Source of the DNA: an uncultured Eubacteriales bacterium | GTDB lineage: Bacteria > Bacillota > Clostridia > Monoglobales > Monoglobaceae | Assembly: GCA_900555375.1 (NCBI GenBank) | Contig: USLC01000005.1 | Span: forward strand, 1 to 17,186 | Reading direction: 5' to 3' | DNA length: 17,186 nt | Notes under the pieces: generated by a model | What the model saw: the letters and a program-made list of their open reading frames with translations, nothing else | What the model was told of the DNA's origin: nothing | Databases searched by the model: none | Position numbers and translations under genes: made by a program | Part shown: in pieces, positions 14,817 through 17,186 of the stretch | How positions within the stretch are numbered: position 1 is the stretch's first letter | Layout: every line of letters starts with the position of its first letter

Positions 14817-14863
14817 AAAGGGCTTGCCCGGGCAGAGATATTACAGCCGGGCAAGCCTTTTTT
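14817..14863. terminator. Bidirectional terminator between def and the sipL-like gene
   Basis: GGCTTGCCCGG (14821-14831) pairs with CCGGGCAAGCC (14847-14857). An A-rich stretch precedes it and six T follow (14858-14863). The stop codon of the minus-strand gene overlaps its edge. Confidence 0.88.
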
Positions 14864-16412
14864 ATCGGCAGATTCGTATTTGCTGACCGATACTTAACCG
14901 GTCGCTGTTTAGATTATTGCATTCCTTTAATGCTTCAACCGTTGTGCGATAGCGTTTTGCAATGTTCCAGAGTGTGTCGCCGCTTCTGACAAAGTATATT
15001 GTAATGCAGGCTCTCTTGGGCTCCGAGGCATCATCGGTTATTTCAATTTCCGAGATTGATGAAATTTCCTCGGAGGCAAACGAGCGAACGCATATCCCAA
15101 GCACGGTTCGCAGGTCCACGCTGTTTGGACCGTTCATTGTGTAACTTGTGTGTTCGATATAAACTTTTGCGTCGCAAACCTGATTTTCCGCAGTTCCGGG
15201 TGCGGGCAGAGTATGCGAAAATTCGGAAGTATCCGTAAACGAGCATAACGGCATCGAGTCATCGCGCGTCATATAAAGAATGGTTGTTTTTATGTTCCCG
15301 ATTACGGTTATCTCACCGTTTGAAACATTTATTTGTTCTACCGAGGCAGAAGAGGTCAAATCGCATATCTGCGCTATTTCGGGCAGTGCCTCGGGCAGCG
15401 TTATTGTCGATTTGTGGGTCACCTGAGCGGTGATATTGTCAAGCAGCTCTTCAATTTTTATCGGCTGCGAGGTCAGCGCAGCTGCTCCGCTGAGCGAATA
15501 CGCGTCGCAAATTATATCAAACTCGCGGATCTTCATTCCGCGGATAAGCGTGCATAAGCCCAAATCAACGCCTATTATTCGCGGTTCTCCGTCGGAATCG
15601 TCGCGGATTTCGCAGTAAATGTCCGATAAACTAAGGTCTATTTCGCCCTCCATATCCTCCTCCGCTCCGTCAACATCAAGAACCTCGCTGAAGGGCAGCG
15701 TGTGCTCAAAGCTTTGCACCGAACCGTCGTCGGCAGATATATAAAGCACGCACAGTCTGACCTGACCCTTGGCAACGGCCTTGTTCTCCATAAGAGTAAA
15801 CTCGGTTGACTCGGGAAAAACCGAGGTTTTTAAAATTTCGCTTATAGACGGCTTGTCGGACGAGAGCTCGATTTGTTCGCAGAGTACGATTCTGTTTTCG
15901 GCGTTTACGCTTGTATTGCATACGCGGATTTTCTTTGTATCGATACATATGTTTTCATCGGATTCAACCCCGGACGCAAGCTCTTTCTGACTGCAGCGGG
16001 TAAGCTTGGCATTTATGCCGACGCTGCAGCGCAGACTGATTTTGCGGCTGTTTATAAGGGTATAATTAAAGCTTTCCGGCTCAATTTCTACGCCTAAGAC
16101 TTCGGTCCCGTCCGAGTCCGCCGCATCAATAGTGTGATTAAATTCCTGAGAAGACGAAAGCCCTTTAACCTTGCTGAAGCCCTCTCCGTCAGGCGCATAA
16201 AGAACGGTCATATTGACTGTTCCGCGAATGTATATTTTGCCCGAGCGAATGCTTTTTTCCGTTACGGTGATATAGCCGCTGACATCAAGAACTTTAAGAA
16301 TATCAGGATTTACATCGGGTACGATTACGTCGGACTCTACCGTTGTTCGGTTATACTTCTGACATATAACATCGTTTGTCTGAATATCCTCTTTTTTTAA
16401 TATGACTGACAT
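14862..16412 (-). CDS. sipL: SPOCS (DUF3794) and LysM protein, probable spore coat assembly protein SipL
   Basis: It is 516 residues, with no signal peptide or membrane segment. Three SPOCS/DUF3794 repeats can be traced, at about 30-137, 188-291 and 340-442. Each has a GxVxxxVLYxxxDG-like core, such as VNMTVLYAPDG (66-76), VRLCVLYISADDG (218-230) and IKTTILYMTRDD (374-385). A C-terminal LysM domain covers about 472-515 (VRSGDTLWNIAKRYRTT). This layout and length match C. difficile SipL, whose LysM binds SpoIVA to anchor the coat on the forespore. The SigE promoter at 16453-16481 supports expression in the mother cell. Other SPOCS-LysM proteins exist, so the exact name is probable rather than certain. 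Start: ATG 16412, with GAGG 8 bases upstream. Confidence 0.85.
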   Translation of the reverse strand: MSVILKKEDIQTNDVICQKYNRTTVESDVIVPDVNPDILKVLDVSGYITVTEKSIRSGKIYIRGTVNMTVLYAPDGEGFSKVKGLSSSQEFNHTIDAADSDGTEVLGVEIEPESFNYTLINSRKISLRCSVGINAKLTRCSQKELASGVESDENICIDTKKIRVCNTSVNAENRIVLCEQIELSSDKPSISEILKTSVFPESTEFTLMENKAVAKGQVRLCVLYISADDGSVQSFEHTLPFSEVLDVDGAEEDMEGEIDLSLSDIYCEIRDDSDGEPRIIGVDLGLCTLIRGMKIREFDIICDAYSLSGAAALTSQPIKIEELLDNITAQVTHKSTITLPEALPEIAQICDLTSSASVEQINVSNGEITVIGNIKTTILYMTRDDSMPLCSFTDTSEFSHTLPAPGTAENQVCDAKVYIEHTSYTMNGPNSVDLRTVLGICVRSFASEEISSISEIEITDDASEPKRACITIYFVRSGDTLWNIAKRYRTTVEALKECNNLNSDRLSIGQQIRICR

Positions 16413-16452
16413 TACACTTACCTCGCTTTTACTATCATTAATGCTTTGTTAA

Positions 16453-16481
16453 AGTGTATGCCGGGCGGGCGGAGAATATGA
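16453..16481 (-). promoter_or_regulatory. SigE (mother-cell sporulation) promoter of the sipL-like gene
   Basis: On the minus strand, TCATATT (16481-16475), a 14-base G+C-rich spacer and CATACACT (16460-16453) match the SigE consensus KMATATT-N14-CATACAMT at every defined base. The -10 box ends 40 bases before the start codon. No SigA-type -35/-10 pair was seen in this gap. Confidence 0.75.
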
Positions 16482-16522
16482 CAAGTTTAATCTGATGTTA
16501 GCTGTCCGAACCCGATATCGGA

Positions 16523-17186
16523 TTACAGTGTATCTTTTATTTTCAGATAAAGCTCATATATTTCACGGCGCGGTAATTTCAATTCGTCGGCAACACGCCG
16601 TGTCAGTTCCTTTGCGCGAAGGTTTTCGGCGGCGTATCTGCGCAGCAAATCTTCTGCCGGCGGAAGTGATTCCCGATACTCTTCGATAAGCTTTTTTTCA
16701 TCAGCTCCTTTTATTATAAGAACAAACTCTCCTTTAGGATGGATTTCTTCATAATAATTTATTGCCTCTTTAAGGGTGGTGCGCCTGTATTCCTCATAAT
16801 GCTTTGTAAGCTCGCGAGCAAGAGTTATTTCTCTGTCCCCAAAGATATTAAGCATATCTTTAAGGGTTGTTAAAAGCTTGTGCGGCGCTTCGTAAAATAT
16901 TAATGTACGGATATCGTTTTTTACCGACTCAAGATGAGAGAGACGGTTTTTGCGGTTCACGGTTAAGAATCCTTCAAACGCAAACCTGCCCGTAGGCATG
17001 CCCGACGCAACCAAAGCGGTTGCAAATGCACAGGGGCCGGGCAGGGCTTCGACTTCAATTTCGTTTTCGATACAAAGTCTGACAAGATCCTCGCCGGGGT
17101 CGGAAATGCCGGGCATTCCGGCATCGGTAATGACGGCGATATTTTCTCCCGTTAATAATTTCTCCAAAAGATAGCTGCCTTTTTCG
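16523..17186 (-). CDS. rsmI: 16S rRNA 2'-O-ribose C1402 methyltransferase RsmI, N-terminus outside window
   Basis: SAM-dependent enzyme that methylates the ribose of C1402 in the 16S decoding centre. About 220 residues are visible; full-length members have about 280, so roughly 60 N-terminal residues lie beyond the window edge. The tetrapyrrole-methylase fold is shown by ITDAGMPGISDPG, LPGPCAFATALVASG, FEGFL and LIFYEAPHKL, then GEFVLIIKG. A C-terminal helical region (PAEDLLRRYA to PRREIYELYLKIK) is typical of the family. The frame stays open to base 17186, so the TTG at 17167 is internal. The sipL-like gene follows 110 bases after its stop but has its own promoter. Confidence 0.94.
   Translation of the reverse strand, partial: EKGSYLLEKLLTGENIAVITDAGMPGISDPGEDLVRLCIENEIEVEALPGPCAFATALVASGMPTGRFAFEGFLTVNRKNRLSHLESVKNDIRTLIFYEAPHKLLTTLKDMLNIFGDREITLARELTKHYEEYRRTTLKEAINYYEEIHPKGEFVLIIKGADEKKLIEEYRESLPPAEDLLRRYAAENLRAKELTRRVADELKLPRREIYELYLKIKDTL

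Noticed and set aside
16505..16522. Hairpin TCCGA…TCGGA just after rsmI as a terminator
   Set aside because: The stem is only 5 bp and no T-run follows on the minus strand.
1..17186. CRISPR arrays, insertion sequences, prophage, tRNA or rRNA genes, toxin-antitoxin or defence systems
   Set aside because: No spaced direct repeats, transposase or integrase motifs, inverted-repeat ends, tRNA cloverleaf or defence-type domains were seen on either strand. The window is ordinary core chromosome.

Overview
This window is a compact chromosomal segment (about 17.2 kb, moderate to low G+C) from a Gram-positive anaerobe of the class Clostridia. Four things point there. An IspH–ribosomal protein S1 fusion gene is a clostridial trait. 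The block yicC–remA–gmk–rpoZ–priA–def has the order of the Bacillus yloC–remA–gmk–rpoZ–(coaBC)–priA–def cluster. A SPOCS/LysM protein resembling the spore protein SipL is preceded by a consensus SigE promoter. Consensus SigA promoters, GGAGG ribosome binding sites and hairpin-plus-T terminators are seen throughout. The SipL-like gene implies that the organism, or a recent ancestor, makes endospores. I see no mobile element, CRISPR array, tRNA or rRNA, and no gap above 300 bases without a gene.

Layout. Bases 1-3750 (+) hold the 3' part of ispH-rpsA and its terminator, then murD and a small multi-pass membrane protein, closed by a bidirectional terminator. Bases 3753-5691 (-) hold argB and argC, a two-gene arginine unit transcribed from a SigA promoter at 5734-5762. 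Bases 5967-7079 (+) hold a solitary MalK/UgpC/MsmX-type sugar-transporter ATPase, divergent from argC. Bases 7314-8436 (+) hold secG, with an unusually long acidic tail, and a DUF5662-type gene, each with its own terminator. Bases 8467-9513 (-) hold a single-pass membrane protein with an extracellular SH3-like domain and a probable NTF2-like domain. Bases 9709-14815 (+) hold yicC, remA, gmk and rpoZ, tightly packed and partly overlapping, then a strong hairpin, then priA and def. Bases 14862-16412 (-) hold the sipL-like gene. Bases 16523-17186 (-) hold most of rsmI, whose start lies outside the window.

Functionally the genes are mostly core: isoprenoid precursor synthesis and translation (IspH-S1, RsmI, Def), wall synthesis (MurD), arginine synthesis (ArgC, ArgB), sugar uptake (ABC ATPase), secretion (SecG), RNA turnover, nucleotide supply and transcription (YicC, Gmk, RpoZ), biofilm/osmotic regulation (RemA), replication restart (PriA) and spore coat assembly (SipL-like). 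I do not see a new multi-gene system. The points most worth a second look are a full Shine-Dalgarno and ATG inside the ispH-S1 fusion that could release free S1, an in-frame duplicated S1 domain, the SigE promoter of the sipL-like gene, three GTTA boxes spaced at 10 bp before the ABC ATPase, a GNRA hairpin abutting the secG ribosome binding site, and the long acidic SecG tail.
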